NCBI GenBank assembly: GCA_026874595.1
Contig: CM049316.1
Coordinates: forward strand, 41,619,695 to 41,683,694
Direction: 5' to 3'
DNA length: 64,000 nt
Origin: Sipunculus nudus
Lineage: Eukaryota > Annelida > Sipuncula > Golfingiida > Sipunculidae
Below the pieces are notes generated by a model. The model was given only the letters and a program-made list of their open reading frames with translations, was not told where the DNA came from and did no database searches. Shown here piece by piece: positions 46,860 to 57,724 of this stretch; the stretch's first letter is position 1, and the number at the start of each line of letters is the position of its first letter. Position numbers and translations under genes: made by a program.

Positions 46860-47345
46860 ATGTTGATTCATTACACAGTCATGAGCTATGATGCAGGGCG
46901 GACATGTTTGTTCCCTGTGCCGTTTGATGACCCTTCTCTCTGATCAAAGGAGTCTTTGGTTGCCCTTGGTGGCTACAAACCAGAGAACACCATCGTATAT
47001 GCCTCGACTTTGTCGTCATGTACGGTGGTGCCAAAGCCGCGTGTAGTGAGCTCCACATCAAAAATGAACTGGGCCCTGAGCTCACTTGGCCCTTGAACAT
47101 GGCTCAAAAGACAGTGGACTGGCTGGCACCAAATGCTGACACAAGTCACCAGTAATTATAAAAACCCCAAGCTCCCCTGACTCCTCATCGTGCCCATATT
47201 TACTCAACCTCAGGAGCGCTCGTCAGGTGTCAGGACGATGGTCTTCATTGTCGTCTGAATACGAACACCCAACATCTGATAAAGTTTAGTACAATTCTGA
47301 GAGGGCAACAATCTCTGCCGCAGTGTAATCCCATTTGAAGTCTCA
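46860..47345. promoter_or_regulatory. Candidate conserved non-coding block
   Basis: High-complexity and CpG-containing stretch: GACCCTTCTCTCTGATCAAA, GTCGTCATGTACGGTGGTGC, CAAAGCCGCGTGTAGTGAGC, GGCCCTGAGCTCACTTGGCC, GAGCGCTCGTCAGGTGTCAG. CTCTGATCAAAGG contains a TCF/LEF-like ATCAAAGG. The 73-codon minus-strand frame has no donor or acceptor at its limits. Regulatory role inferred. Confidence 0.35.
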
Positions 47346-47349
47346 AAGT

Positions 47350-49475
47350 TTTTCTATTGTATTGCAAAATTTTTTTGGAGGAAGGGTTATTTCTCACCTT
47401 TTTTGGGGGTGAAGGATGTTATGTCCAAGGAGGTTTTAACTGAAGGGTGTTTGTCCCTCATTTGAGTGGACAGGCTTTTTTTCTGTTTTGCAATCTTGTA
47501 ATGCCTCTCAGCATTCACACATTTTTGTAGATAGAGTTCAGATTTAGCAGGTTTTTACAAAGTCTATTAAACCATCTATTTGTCTGCTAATGCAGCTCTG
47601 ATATATGATGTTTTAGTTGACTGTAATCTCTTCCTGGCTCTTTGAGATCATTTTTTTTTTGTAAGAAATTTAATTCTTAAGTTAAAGCTGTTGTAGTATT
47701 TTTTAAGTTTTTTAATTTGTGGCATAATATGAAATGAATGGAAGTAAGGAACATCTCAGCCTGATATGAGTTGACATTCTTCGAATTTTGCTTTTAGAAC
47801 AATGGCAGTATATGGCACTGAAAAAATACATATAATTCAAAAATAGCCATTTAATAAGTGTGAGAATTTGGACAATTTGTCAGAACATGCTGCTTATGCA
47901 AAATGGTACCATGCATATCTTTGGCATATCCTTTTATCTCTGTTGAATTAAACATTGTTAGGCTCTGGGGAAAATCATTTGCTAGAGAAGAATATTGTGC
48001 AGTTAACAAAAAACATTAAAAAATAAAAATGGATTAGTTTTCAGGACCAAGAACCATATACTGAATCCAACCAAGATAAATCCTGAACAAGATAATTCAT
48101 GCTGATAAACAGACAAGGAAATTATCTATTAAAATACCTACCTGTAGAAAGTGCCATAACACTAAGATATAAGCCAAGGTGTTAAGGACATTCTTTATTA
48201 CCAAAATCAATAGGCCTTAAAAGTTCATCCAGGAAAAAAGACAGCTATATGTGGAATAAGTAAGAAATCTGTATTTCACTGAGAACCAGTCAGTACCATT
48301 GATATACTGCTACTGATATCAGTGTTTCTATGAAATACTAAAGATACTTCTGTCAATATTATATGCCATTATTTCTTGTAGAATCAGGAACCACATTTGA
48401 TACTTTGATGCTCTTGCAGGTACTGCTGGTAGTACTTCTTTGAGAATCAGGAAATACCATATAGATACTTATGTGTTAGCATTATTTCACTCTACCCTTT
48501 ATATTTTAATAACTACTTCACTATTCTGAAAGTTAAGAATGTGTTTCATTACAGTTTAAAGAAAATATATGGGTTATCAATACAGTTTGATAATATTATC
48601 TAGATTTAATCATATTTTATCAGTTTCATGTATTTCAGTTTTATGTATTTCATTAATAAAGTATTTTATTCCAGTATGTCAGATTAAGATAAAATAATAA
48701 CTCATGGCATATCAAACTAAAATAAAAGTTCAAGCTCAAGTGATCTTATCTTGGAGTATTAACTTTCAATATTATGATTCTATGCCATATTTAAATTAAA
48801 ATATACCTGAATAAAGATCTTTTTAAGCATTTCATCAATAAAATATTTCCCATTAAAATCGGCAAAAAATATTTTTAATGAATATATTTACAAACCATAT
48901 TGAAAATGGGATATTCTCAACACTTAATGGTTAAGAAATATTGATGTAAAGTGAAAAGATATAAAATCATTAAAAAAAAATTAGAAATCCAAAAATTTTA
49001 CACATACCACTTTGTACATTCAGAATTTATAAATATGTCAAGGCAGAAGTTTAGGTAATATTAAGAAAAAGCTGAAACACTGTTTACAAACAGTCCTGGT
49101 CCTAACAGGTCTGTTATCATTACCAGGAAAGCCTAATGTTACTGATAACCATTCCTCTTAACTTAATTATAGCCAGTAAACCTGATATTCTGCCATCTCT
49201 TACCTAAACATGTAAATGGTAAAAACACCAAGAATAATCAATGAGTAAGTCACTTATATTCTTACATCCAGTAGGCACCTCTTCAGTGTAATTTTCGAAT
49301 CCTTGCCTTTTCTTCTCCAATTGACAACAGCACAAAGCAGCCACTATTGTGATATTATTGCTGCAGGCTACCGGTTCATTTTCCCTGTGATGTGGAAACA
49401 AATACAGGCCAATAAAATATTGTGACCAAGAATTATTAATTTGAAATTATCAAGTGACTGCATCAAAGCAGTTAT
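47350..49475. other. AT-rich non-coding stretch
   Basis: No supported exon, RNA or repeat. Confidence 0.45.
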
Positions 49476-49479
49476 AAAC

Positions 49480-49945
49480 AAGAACGCTTGTTAAATGGCA
49501 GACAGGAGCTGGAGGTTACTGAATTAAATGTGCCGCTGACGGTTTTTACCCGAGCCACTCTGATCCTTCCATGCGTGTTTCTGAACAGCCACATTTTATA
49601 ACTTCACAGGACAGAACGATTAACAGTGAAGAGTTTAATTACATGTGGTGGAACTCCGTGAAATGCTAAATGACACAGACAAAAAGTCCAAGCGACAGGC
49701 CGTGATGGCTTCAGCTACTAAAAATGCCACCTTGGGGACAAAAAGAGAGGAATGGGTGTCGCGGCATAACCACAGACTGGGCTGTTAGACGAACTGTTTA
49801 TTCTGTGAGCAAAAGTTTCTTTGATGTTGGTATTAACAGAGATTGATTGCGGGATTTGCAAGGGCTCCCGATGAAATGAAACCTTGATAACGCGTTTATC
49901 AAGTGTGGATTTTAAAGTTGTCACTCATTCCATGGACCCCAAGGG
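49480..49945. promoter_or_regulatory. Candidate conserved non-coding block
   Basis: Complex sequence includes GCAGACAGGAGCTGGAGGTT, GGTTTTTACCCGAGCCACTC, GAGTTTAATTACATGTGGTG (TTAATTA-type homeodomain core), GTGTCGCGGCATAACCACAG (AACCACAG is RUNX-like) and GATAACGCGTTTATC (49887-49901), a perfect 15-base inverted repeat around ACGCGT. Non-coding. Regulatory role inferred. Confidence 0.4.
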
Positions 49946-49959
49946 TATAGTAATTTGTG

Positions 49960-51570
49960 GTTTAAGGTTCACTAAGTCAAATTTGGCTGGCTGTTTTCCA
50001 GGTGTTTAGGTTTGTGCTGAATGAAGAAAAAAATTTAACATGATTTGCAGATGCTTTTAGCCATTTTCAAACAAAAGCCCATTGATGGAATGTTACATAA
50101 AAATGTTGGACAGGATTTTTTCCCCCGTCAGTCTTTTCAATTGTTACCACTGTAGTTCTTCATGAGCTATTATGTTCAGATTTAGATATATTTTCATTTT
50201 GAAATTTTACAGCTGTGGTCTGACATTTTAGGTTTTGATCTTGAGCATGCAGTCAACAAAAGGTATGAAAAAAAATCATACATTTTATTTGAACACAATA
50301 AATATGCATAAATACTATAGTAAGTTTAATGAACGAGCATGTTCTGTTCATGCAATAATGTAATTTAATATTCTGTGAGCTATATCATTGAAACATCCTT
50401 TTAAAATTGCAGGTTGTTTTTTGGGTGTGCCCGATTAAATTACCAGAAATGTAAGCTCCATCAGATGTGGTGTTTACTTTCTCTAAAAAGTGTACACATA
50501 AACCATTTAGTCCTGAACAAACCCATGATAATTATCAGAAGAATGATAAAAAAACTCAGGGCTCTTAGATGCTTTACGACAAGGCAGGATAAGTTACTAG
50601 TGGAGAAGTTTGCGTCAAAAAGTGTGCCAACTTACTTCTCTTAATATGTATATACATATATGGCATAAACACTGCGTCTCAGGTATAATGCATCGGTGAA
50701 ATATATATCTGTAATCCAGGAAGATATGGGGATAATTTGTAGCATATCTCTGAGATTATTTAAAATAACTATGGTTTTATGTGTTGCCATATATATTAAA
50801 TGGACTCCATAAAGTAAGACTAGAATCAGAGGTATCATCTTAATGATTCCTCATATGTTGCCTGTACTTGGTTTTTTTTTAAATTTTTTTTTATTCAGAT
50901 GGGCATTTGAAAATATTCCTGTAGCATGAAGTCACTAGAAAAATGTTTATTTCACACTTTCAGGTAAATAGGGTGAAAAGGGCTATTTTGTTTAGATCCT
51001 TATGTTATTGTATTTAATACCCGAAAGTCTATGGAACAGACTTTACACTAGGGCAAAGGTATACCTTAAGAGAAAAGAGGCTTACACTAGCAAATTTAAA
51101 AATAAGAATGGGGTTTGAATTTTTATTAAGAAGGTTTTTTTTTTCACAGGAATGCAGTTTTGTTTGGAGAACAGTGCATATGAAGATCACATAAATGCTG
51201 AATTTAAGTGCATGCTGTATGGGTCATTCTCTTGGCATTCATTATTTCTCGCTTGTTTCTTCCCTACTTCAGTAATAGTAATGCATAATTCTTGATGTGT
51301 TATAATCCTCTTTCTTTATTTCTTAAATAGTGTACACTTAGCTTATGACACACTCATGACTCAGATATTTCTTTACTCCATTCAATCATGGAGAGTCTAG
51401 ACCAGAGCAGTTTATTTATTAAATTACATGATTGCAAAAAGTCAGGTTTTGGAGAATTGTGAAAATTTAATTGCTTATTCAATAAAAAACAGTTCTGAGT
51501 TTTACAAATAGAAAATGGGAGTATTTGGATGAGTAAATAGTATTGAACAAACTATACACATCAAATTCTG
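49960..51570. other. AT-rich non-coding stretch
   Basis: No supported exon, RNA or repeat. Confidence 0.45.
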
Positions 51571-51574
51571 TAGA

Positions 51575-52070
51575 CGTAGACGGAGTAACAATAACCAATT
51601 TCCAATCTGGCTGTTGACAGGACAGGACAGGCAGTGTATAAGGGTAAGACAAGTCGGCATTGTGGGCGAGACAGCTTGCTCCTGCCGAAGAATAGAGGGG
51701 AGAGGAGCACTGCTGAGGGAGAGAATAGTCCACAAATCCTCATGTCCTTCATGATGAAATGGGCCAGTTTTCGGACAGCTTATCACGGGTTAGATTAGTT
51801 TGACATGTGTGTATCCCAGTAAATTTATTTTCTCTCAGTTCGACTGGCTGAGCTGTAATTAGGACACTTCTTGAAGAAGTGCCAGACTTGTGGAACAAGA
51901 AACGGACACAAGAGTGGCCTGACAGCCAAACTGCAATAAAAAGCCATGCAGGTGTACTGGGAATATAATTTTGGGAGTTCCATGTCAAAGATGAGGTTTA
52001 TGGGACTTTTTACCCAAAGCGAAATAAAAATGCTTTTATTGTGTCATACTCCCACCACTTGATTCATCGC
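51575..52070. promoter_or_regulatory. Candidate conserved non-coding block
   Basis: It contains GGAGTAACAATAACCAATTT, GGCTGTTGACAGGACAGG (TGACAG), GCATTGTGGGCGAGACAGC, GACTGGCTGAGCTGTAATTAGGAC (TAATTA homeodomain core) and ACTGCAATAAAAAGCCATGC (a posterior HOX-like CAATAAAA). Four short overlapping minus-strand frames (60-94 codons) carry no splice structure. Regulatory role inferred. Confidence 0.35.
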
Positions 52071-52074
52071 ATCC

Positions 52075-53130
52075 GTTAATGTGGAATCTTTCCAAAATGA
52101 ACTTTCCTTCTTGGTTTCATTGCACCATTGTCAAAATGGATCCATATTGAGTACATTTCTGTCTCTTGTGATTTTTGAAGATTAAAATACATGATGTTTG
52201 TGTAACTTTTTCATTACTACTAATGTCTTTGAGTGGTCTGTTTGACTAATTTGAGCCTTCTTGTTGATCACCTGCTATATTTTCCATTATAACACATTAT
52301 TTAATTAAAGGTTTAACAGGATGATCTAATGTCCAGCAAGATAGAACACTTCTGTAAGCATTGGATTTGTTTGGATTCCCTTTAGTTGTTATCTATAGAT
52401 ATATCCATTTGGTTTGGGAATGCTAACAAACTGTGATGTATTTGCACTTACCAGCAAATTTCTGTGGCTGAACTGCCTTTTAAAGGTATAATGTAGACAA
52501 GAAGAAATCTGTTTAAGCCAGGACAAAAACAAGGTTGAAAGTTAGTGGCAACTGCATTGCATCATTGAAATCAATGACATATTTTCTCTTACTGAGTGCA
52601 GTGTAATACCCAGTGTCCCTCTTATTCCAGGATATTAAGAACATATAATTTTGTATTTTAATTGTACCTGTTTTTAGAAGCGGAGAATGTAATATACTGT
52701 AATCCCAGATACTGTATATATGAGCACAGACATTGACCTCATGGCATGGTCAGCTTAATCCCTGACATCTAAGTGTTTTTGATTGTATGATATTCTACAT
52801 AGTGAAGGTGCATAAAAATCCAAATTTAATATATACTTAATTTAGAGGAAATAATCAGACTTCCAATTGGCCTGGGTTTATTTCATGATGCTGTCAGGGG
52901 TTCAACAAGTTTTAAAATTCTTTGTAATTATTGTGTTCCATAAAAAAGTCTTGAAAATACAATTTATGGGAATCCTGTCTGTGAACTCTGATATCAGCTG
53001 CAATGGATAACCAAGTCCAGGATCAGATAATTAAAACTTTCCATAGTTAAACATACCATTTTACATTGCAGTATCAAACCAGAACTGACTTTGAATTCTT
53101 CACCAGTTTGGCACCAAAACTGATCAAAGT
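52075..53130. other. AT-rich non-coding stretch
   Basis: No supported exon, RNA or repeat. Confidence 0.45.
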
Positions 53131-53140
53131 TTGATTCAAG

Positions 53141-53520
53141 CTGTCAAGACTATATCAGGACTGTGAAGTCTGTCAAGACTATATCAGGACTGTGAAGTCT
53201 GTCAAGACTCTCTCAGGACTCTGAAGATTGTCAAGATTATATCAGGACTCTGAATCTGTCAAGACTATATCAGGACTGTGAAGTCTGTCAAGACTATATC
53301 AGGACTCTGAAGTCTGTCAAGATTATATCAGGACTGTGAAGTCTGTCAAGACTATATCAAGACTGTGAAGTCTGTCAAGATTATATCAGGACTGTGAAGT
53401 CTGTCAAGATTATATCAGGACTGTGAAGTCTGTCAAGACTATATCAGGACTCTGAAGTCTGTCAAGACTATATCAGGACTCTGAAGTCTGTCAAGACTTT
53501 ATCAGGACTCTGAAGTCTTC
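53141..53520 (+). repeat. 29-bp minisatellite
   Basis: About 13 units of CTGTCAAGACTATATCAGGA, CTGTGAAGT, first starts at 53141 and 53170. Most changes are a C/T at position 10-11 (GACT or GATT) and CTGTGAAG versus CTCTGAAG, which alternate along the array and suggest higher-order exchange. Flanking sequence (TTCAAGCTGTCAAG; CAGGCTGTCATGACTATATC near 53560) has single related words. Confidence 0.96.
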
Positions 53521-53743
53521 TTCACAAGCTTGTCTTCAGAATTGACCTAAGTCTGGCTCAGGCTGTCATGACTATATCTGGACAGCTGTAAATGCTGACA
53601 TTCTGCTGCAGTCAAGGCCAGCAGCCCTGTTTCAGGAACTGGATTCCTGAAATCCAGAAAGCTTAGTAATATCATAACATTCTTATCATATGGTTACCAT
53701 CATCCTTATTCATTAGACAGCGCCACCAACAGACATGGAACTA

Positions 53744-54181
53744 CTGTGGTTGCCTTTTGTTCATGAGGGTTTCAAATTCGCAATATTCAAGAGATGACAA
53801 TTATCATGAACATAAAACCTTTGTGAATAAAAGGTCCCATCATGGAGGGCAAGTTGAAAGGTTCAAGATTAATATATACTTTTAATAATTATAGATCTTG
53901 TATGTTCAAAGATTGGTATTATAAATTATTTCAGATCTTTAAAATTATCTGCCATTTAAGAACAATAACTTCAACTCATTTGATGTACTCTTGGGTCCCT
54001 ATCCAATTATAAAGATTTTGCATGCATATTTTTCATACATATAATTGACCCATATGGTAATGGATTAGTTTGTGTAGGTTTTAAATATATGGTGAGTTTG
54101 CTCAAATGAAACCCTTATGAAACACGGAAGAAAAGGAAATTGTGAAATTTTAACCCCGCAAATATAAAGCCACCCACACAG
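53744..54181. mobile_element. MITE with CTGTGGTTG terminal inverted repeats (copy 2)
   Basis: The left end CTGTGGTTGCCTTTTGTTCA and right end AAAGCCACCCACACAG, flanked by TA on both sides (53742-53743, 54182-54183), match the element at 38237. It keeps the GAGGGTTTCAAATTCGCAAT and GAAACCCTTATGAAACACGG blocks. CpGs of copy 1 are mostly TG/CA here (GTTCATGAGGG for GTTCGCGAGGG), which indicates methylation-driven decay. About 438 bases. Confidence 0.8.
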
Positions 54182-54189
54182 TATATCCT

Positions 54190-55680
54190 TTGAAAAACTA
54201 AATAAAAACATGTTTTACCACCCCTGAATGTCCCAGAGTGTCTTTGTTCTAGTACATCCTGGAATTTTTCCTGTAGCAACTAGAAGAAAGTACCAGTTGA
54301 ATCAGCAGGGACTAATCCTTACAAATCAGGGAGCCAATTTTCCAGCAGCAGGTCTTCCAGGATACTAGCAAAGATCATCCTGATAACAAACAGTCTGACA
54401 GTGGGTGGTAATAGACAAGTGTCAAAGTTGTTCAGGTCACTAAAGAATCACCAACAAGGATCCTGCCAAAGGGGAATTCTAATTCCGACCTCTAACAGAA
54501 AATAATTTTTTTTCTTCAGAATGTCCTGCTTGGGGTATTTTTTGTTTGTTTTTCTAATGGTTGAAAAAATCAAGCTTTTCCTGACTAGAAAAATCACTGT
54601 AGGTGCCCTTCTTGTTTGTATATATTTCATTTGTACAGAATTGGCTGGTAGAAATTAATATGTATGCCACATTGTGCAGAATGCAAAAAGAAAATATAAA
54701 ATAACTGGGAAACAGTAATACAGTGAAACTCATTTGTGTATGTATAACAAATGATTATTCAGGCTTTAAAGCAGAAGGACATAAGTTTTAGACATAAAAT
54801 GACCTTGATGGTCCTTTTTATTCACCTTTAGTTATTTATCATCAGTTTTGTTCAAACAGAGGTTCACAAATCTCCCTTATTTTAAGCAATGTCTTTCACT
54901 GAGTATGCCGTATATGTGGGTTTTATTGTTAATATCTTTTTATAAAAGAAATCCAATGTCAGCAAATTCACCCCAATAATGTATTATCATAAATAATCAT
55001 CAGTTTAGTAAACAGTCATACATTATGTTATAACAGAACAAAGGTTCATAATTCTGTCTAAATTATGCAGTATCTGTTGCAAAGTAGGTAGCATATGTGG
55101 ATATTATCATTATTTCTTTTCATGCAAGAATTCACATAGAGATCCAGTATCAACAAATTCAACTCCATAACATATTATCAATTTAACACTTGAAAACAAT
55201 AGAAAATAGAATGCTGTATTGAAAATCAGAATGCCAAGAGTTAAGCTAACCTCATTGATCAAAATCAGAATGATGCAGTGATAACAGATGAAAAATGAAC
55301 CCGCCGATGATTTATTATTGTGAGTACTGCAGGACAGATTTGACTTCCTGTGCTTGCATTGCACAGCCCAGTTTACAGGTTGGCTAAGGTTCAGACAGGC
55401 AGGAAATAAGGAATGGATATTTCCAAATACAGGACTTGTCAGTTTTGTACATTAGATGACCGATAATGTACTGATTCATTACATCATTGTGGACTTGGCA
55501 TATTTTAAGCCAATATTTGCAGTCCCAAATTGATCATTTTAAAATTGATATAACCACATAATACATTTTATAGTCAGCAGGCAAGAAATCTCTATATTTG
55601 GATCTTAAAATATCAATTTGGGTTGGATAGTCTTTAAAACCAGACTAATCTTTATACAAATTGTTATTATTATTTTTATT
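54190..55680. other. AT-rich non-coding stretch
   Basis: No exon or repeat supported. The sequence around 54860-55190 has two diverged copies of TTCAAACAGAGGTTCACAAA/GAACAAAGGTTCATAATTCT followed by ATGTCAGCAAATTCACCCCA/TATCAACAAATTCAACTCCA, an old tandem duplication of about 190 bases. Confidence 0.4.
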
Positions 55681-55764
55681 ATGCCCCCGCCACAAAGTGG
55701 CCGGGGCATATAGTTTTACCCATGTCCGTCATTCCGTCCTTCCGTCCTTCCGAAATAAAACAGT

Positions 55765-57330
55765 TGTACGGACTTTTTTTCGCAATGCCTGCAGATATTG
55801 GCCTGATTTTTGGTGTGTGGGCAGATAATGACCAGTTACAGATCGAGTTCGCGTTTCGTCCCGGTTGACCTACTTTTGACTGTTTTACGGCTCCTAAACT
55901 TAGAAAATTTCATGAAAAATAGAAATTTTCATGACAAATACACATGTACAGACTTTTTTTCGCAATGCCTGCAGATATTGGCCTGATTTTTGGTGTGTAG
56001 GCAGATAATGACCAGTTACAGATCGAGTTCGCGTTTCGTCCCGGTTGACCTACTTTTGACTGTTTTACGGCTCCTAAACTTAGAAAATTTCATGAAAAAT
56101 AGAAATTTTCATGACAAATACACCTGTACGGACTTTTTTCGCAATGCCTGCAGATATTGGCCTGATTTTTGGTGTGTGGGCAGATAATGACCAGTTACAG
56201 ATCGAGTTCGCGTTTCGTTCCGGTTGACCTACTTTTGATTGTTTTACGGCTCCTAAAAATAGAAAATTTCATGAAAAATTAATTTTTATGACAAATGTAC
56301 ATGTACAGCCGTTTTTAGCCCTCATCTCATAGGCTGATGGGCTATTGTCGTCACACAAGCTGTCCGTCTATCAGTCCATCTGTCTGTCGATGTCCGCCCA
56401 TCCGTCTGTCCGTTCCGCATCTGTTAACTTTTACCTTGTGAGCGGGATATCTCTAAAAGGATTCATTGTTGGAATTTTATTTCATCAGTGAAGATAAATA
56501 TCGATAAAATCTCAGTCAAGTTCGAAGATGGGTGACCTTGACCCATTTTTCTACATTTTAGAGCTGATTATAGAAAAACCCTCAGAAGCTTATATCTCAG
56601 GAACCATTGTGTGGATTTTCACAAAACTAACTATGATCATTGGGACTGATGGTCTGTACGTTCTGCACAATTTTGGTGGCGTCACCTGCAATTTCTGATT
56701 TTTTAATGAAATTTTATCAGATTTTTCAATTTTGGCCTTTGTGCAGGATATCTCCAAAGGTATTCAACTGAAGAACTTCATTACTTCAGTGCTTTTGCAT
56801 CATATTTACAAAATCTTGGTCAGGTTCAAAGATGGGTGGTCTTGAACTTCTTTTCAAGGTCACAGAGCTTAGTATAGAAAAAAACTTAGGGGGATATTTC
56901 TCAGGAAGCATTTGGTGGATTGTTATAAAACATGGTACATACCTCTCCAATTTAAATTTATAACTGATTACCAGCTTTTGCTAATATTCTAGTTTCGCAA
57001 TACAATGCTTACAGATACTGGCCCAATGTTTGGTCTGTAGGCGCATAATGACCACTTAAAGGTCAAGTTCGCGTTTCATCCCAGTTAACCTATTTTTGTC
57101 CATAGGACAGATCCTGAACATAGAAAATTTCATAAAAGAGAATTTTTTATGAAAAATGCACATGTATGGACTTTTTTTTCACAGTGCCTGCATACTGGCT
57201 TGATTTTTGGTGTGTTCCTTGATAATGACCCGTTACAGATCGAGTTTGCATTTTGCCCTTCTTGACCTACTTTTGACCATACAACACCTCCTGAACTTAA
57301 AAAAATTTTACAAAATTTAACAAATGTTTC
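55765..57330 (+). repeat. 180-bp tandem monomers (core of element C), interrupted
   Basis: GATCGAGTTCGCGTTTCGTC occurs at 55841, 56021 and 56200, and decayed versions at about 57059 and 57239. Spacings are 180, 179, about 860 and about 179. The long spacing equals one monomer plus the 676-base nested element. The first three monomers are almost identical, and the last two are more diverged. Confidence 0.95.
56317..56992 (+). mobile_element. Hairpin-ended element, family D, nested in element C
   Basis: TAGCCCTCATC (56316-56326) pairs with GATGGGCTA (56336-56344). A leader rich in GTCCGTC/CTGTCTGTC words follows, then GAGCGGGATATCTC and TATATCTCAGGAACC. The 3' end is GCTAATATTCTAG (to 56992), followed by TTT. 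Sister monomers read ACATGTACAGAC-TTTTTTT-CGCAATG. Here the same sequence is split as ACATGTACAGCCGTTTTT, element, TTTCGCAATA. It contains GGTGGCGTCACC at 56675, one base from the palindrome found in elements A and B. Non-coding. Confidence 0.75.
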
Positions 57331-57644
57331 TAATTTGCCCCAGGCGGGGGCATTCGTGTCGTACCGACATATCTAGTTATTATCATCATATATATTGAAA
57401 ATGGCCTTAACTTTGCGTAACATTGTTTTCACATGTGCTCACCTTCTCAAGCAGTGAGGTGTACTTTGTATACTTTTTAGACAGTATTCAGGTATTTATA
57501 TAATATTATAATCGGAAATAATTTGTCTCAACTAGTAAATGAACAATAAAATTTGCTCTTGCTCATACTTTTTACTGGTTCACTTTTAAGTGTAGTCTTA
57601 CCTAAGCAGAAAAATTAGTTTTATATCAACTTAACGTATTAGAT

Positions 57645-57722
57645 GAAGAAAACAGAGGAGAAGAAAAGAGAGGAGAAGGAAACAGAGGAGAAGGGAAAGA
57701 AAACAAGAGAAGGAGAAGAAAG
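57645..57722 (+). repeat. Polypurine tract (GA-rich)
   Basis: About 78 bases almost wholly A and G: GAGGAGAAGAAAAGAGAGG, AGAAGGAAACAGAGGAGAAG units. It contains a repeated ACAGAGGAGAAG and could adopt triplex DNA. The phenylalanine/serine-rich minus-strand frame of 99 codons here is a by-product. Confidence 0.9.
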
Positions 57723-57724
57723 TT

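Larger units (their letters stand above)
55681..57376 (+). mobile_element. Hairpin-ended tandem-core element, family C (carries nested element D)
   Basis: It starts ATGCCCCCGCCAC, and GTGGCCGGGGCAT after a three-base gap closes the 5' hairpin. A CCGTCATTCCGTCCTTCCGTC leader follows (broken repeat of CCGTC). The first 11 bases return inverted as GGCGGGGGCAT (57343-57353, perfect). A small hairpin TGTCG-TAC-CGACA (57357-57369) then precedes ATATCTAG, with TT after. The core is five 180-bp monomers, with a different element inserted between the third and fourth. No coding capacity. HINE-like by architecture, which is an inference. Confidence 0.75.
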
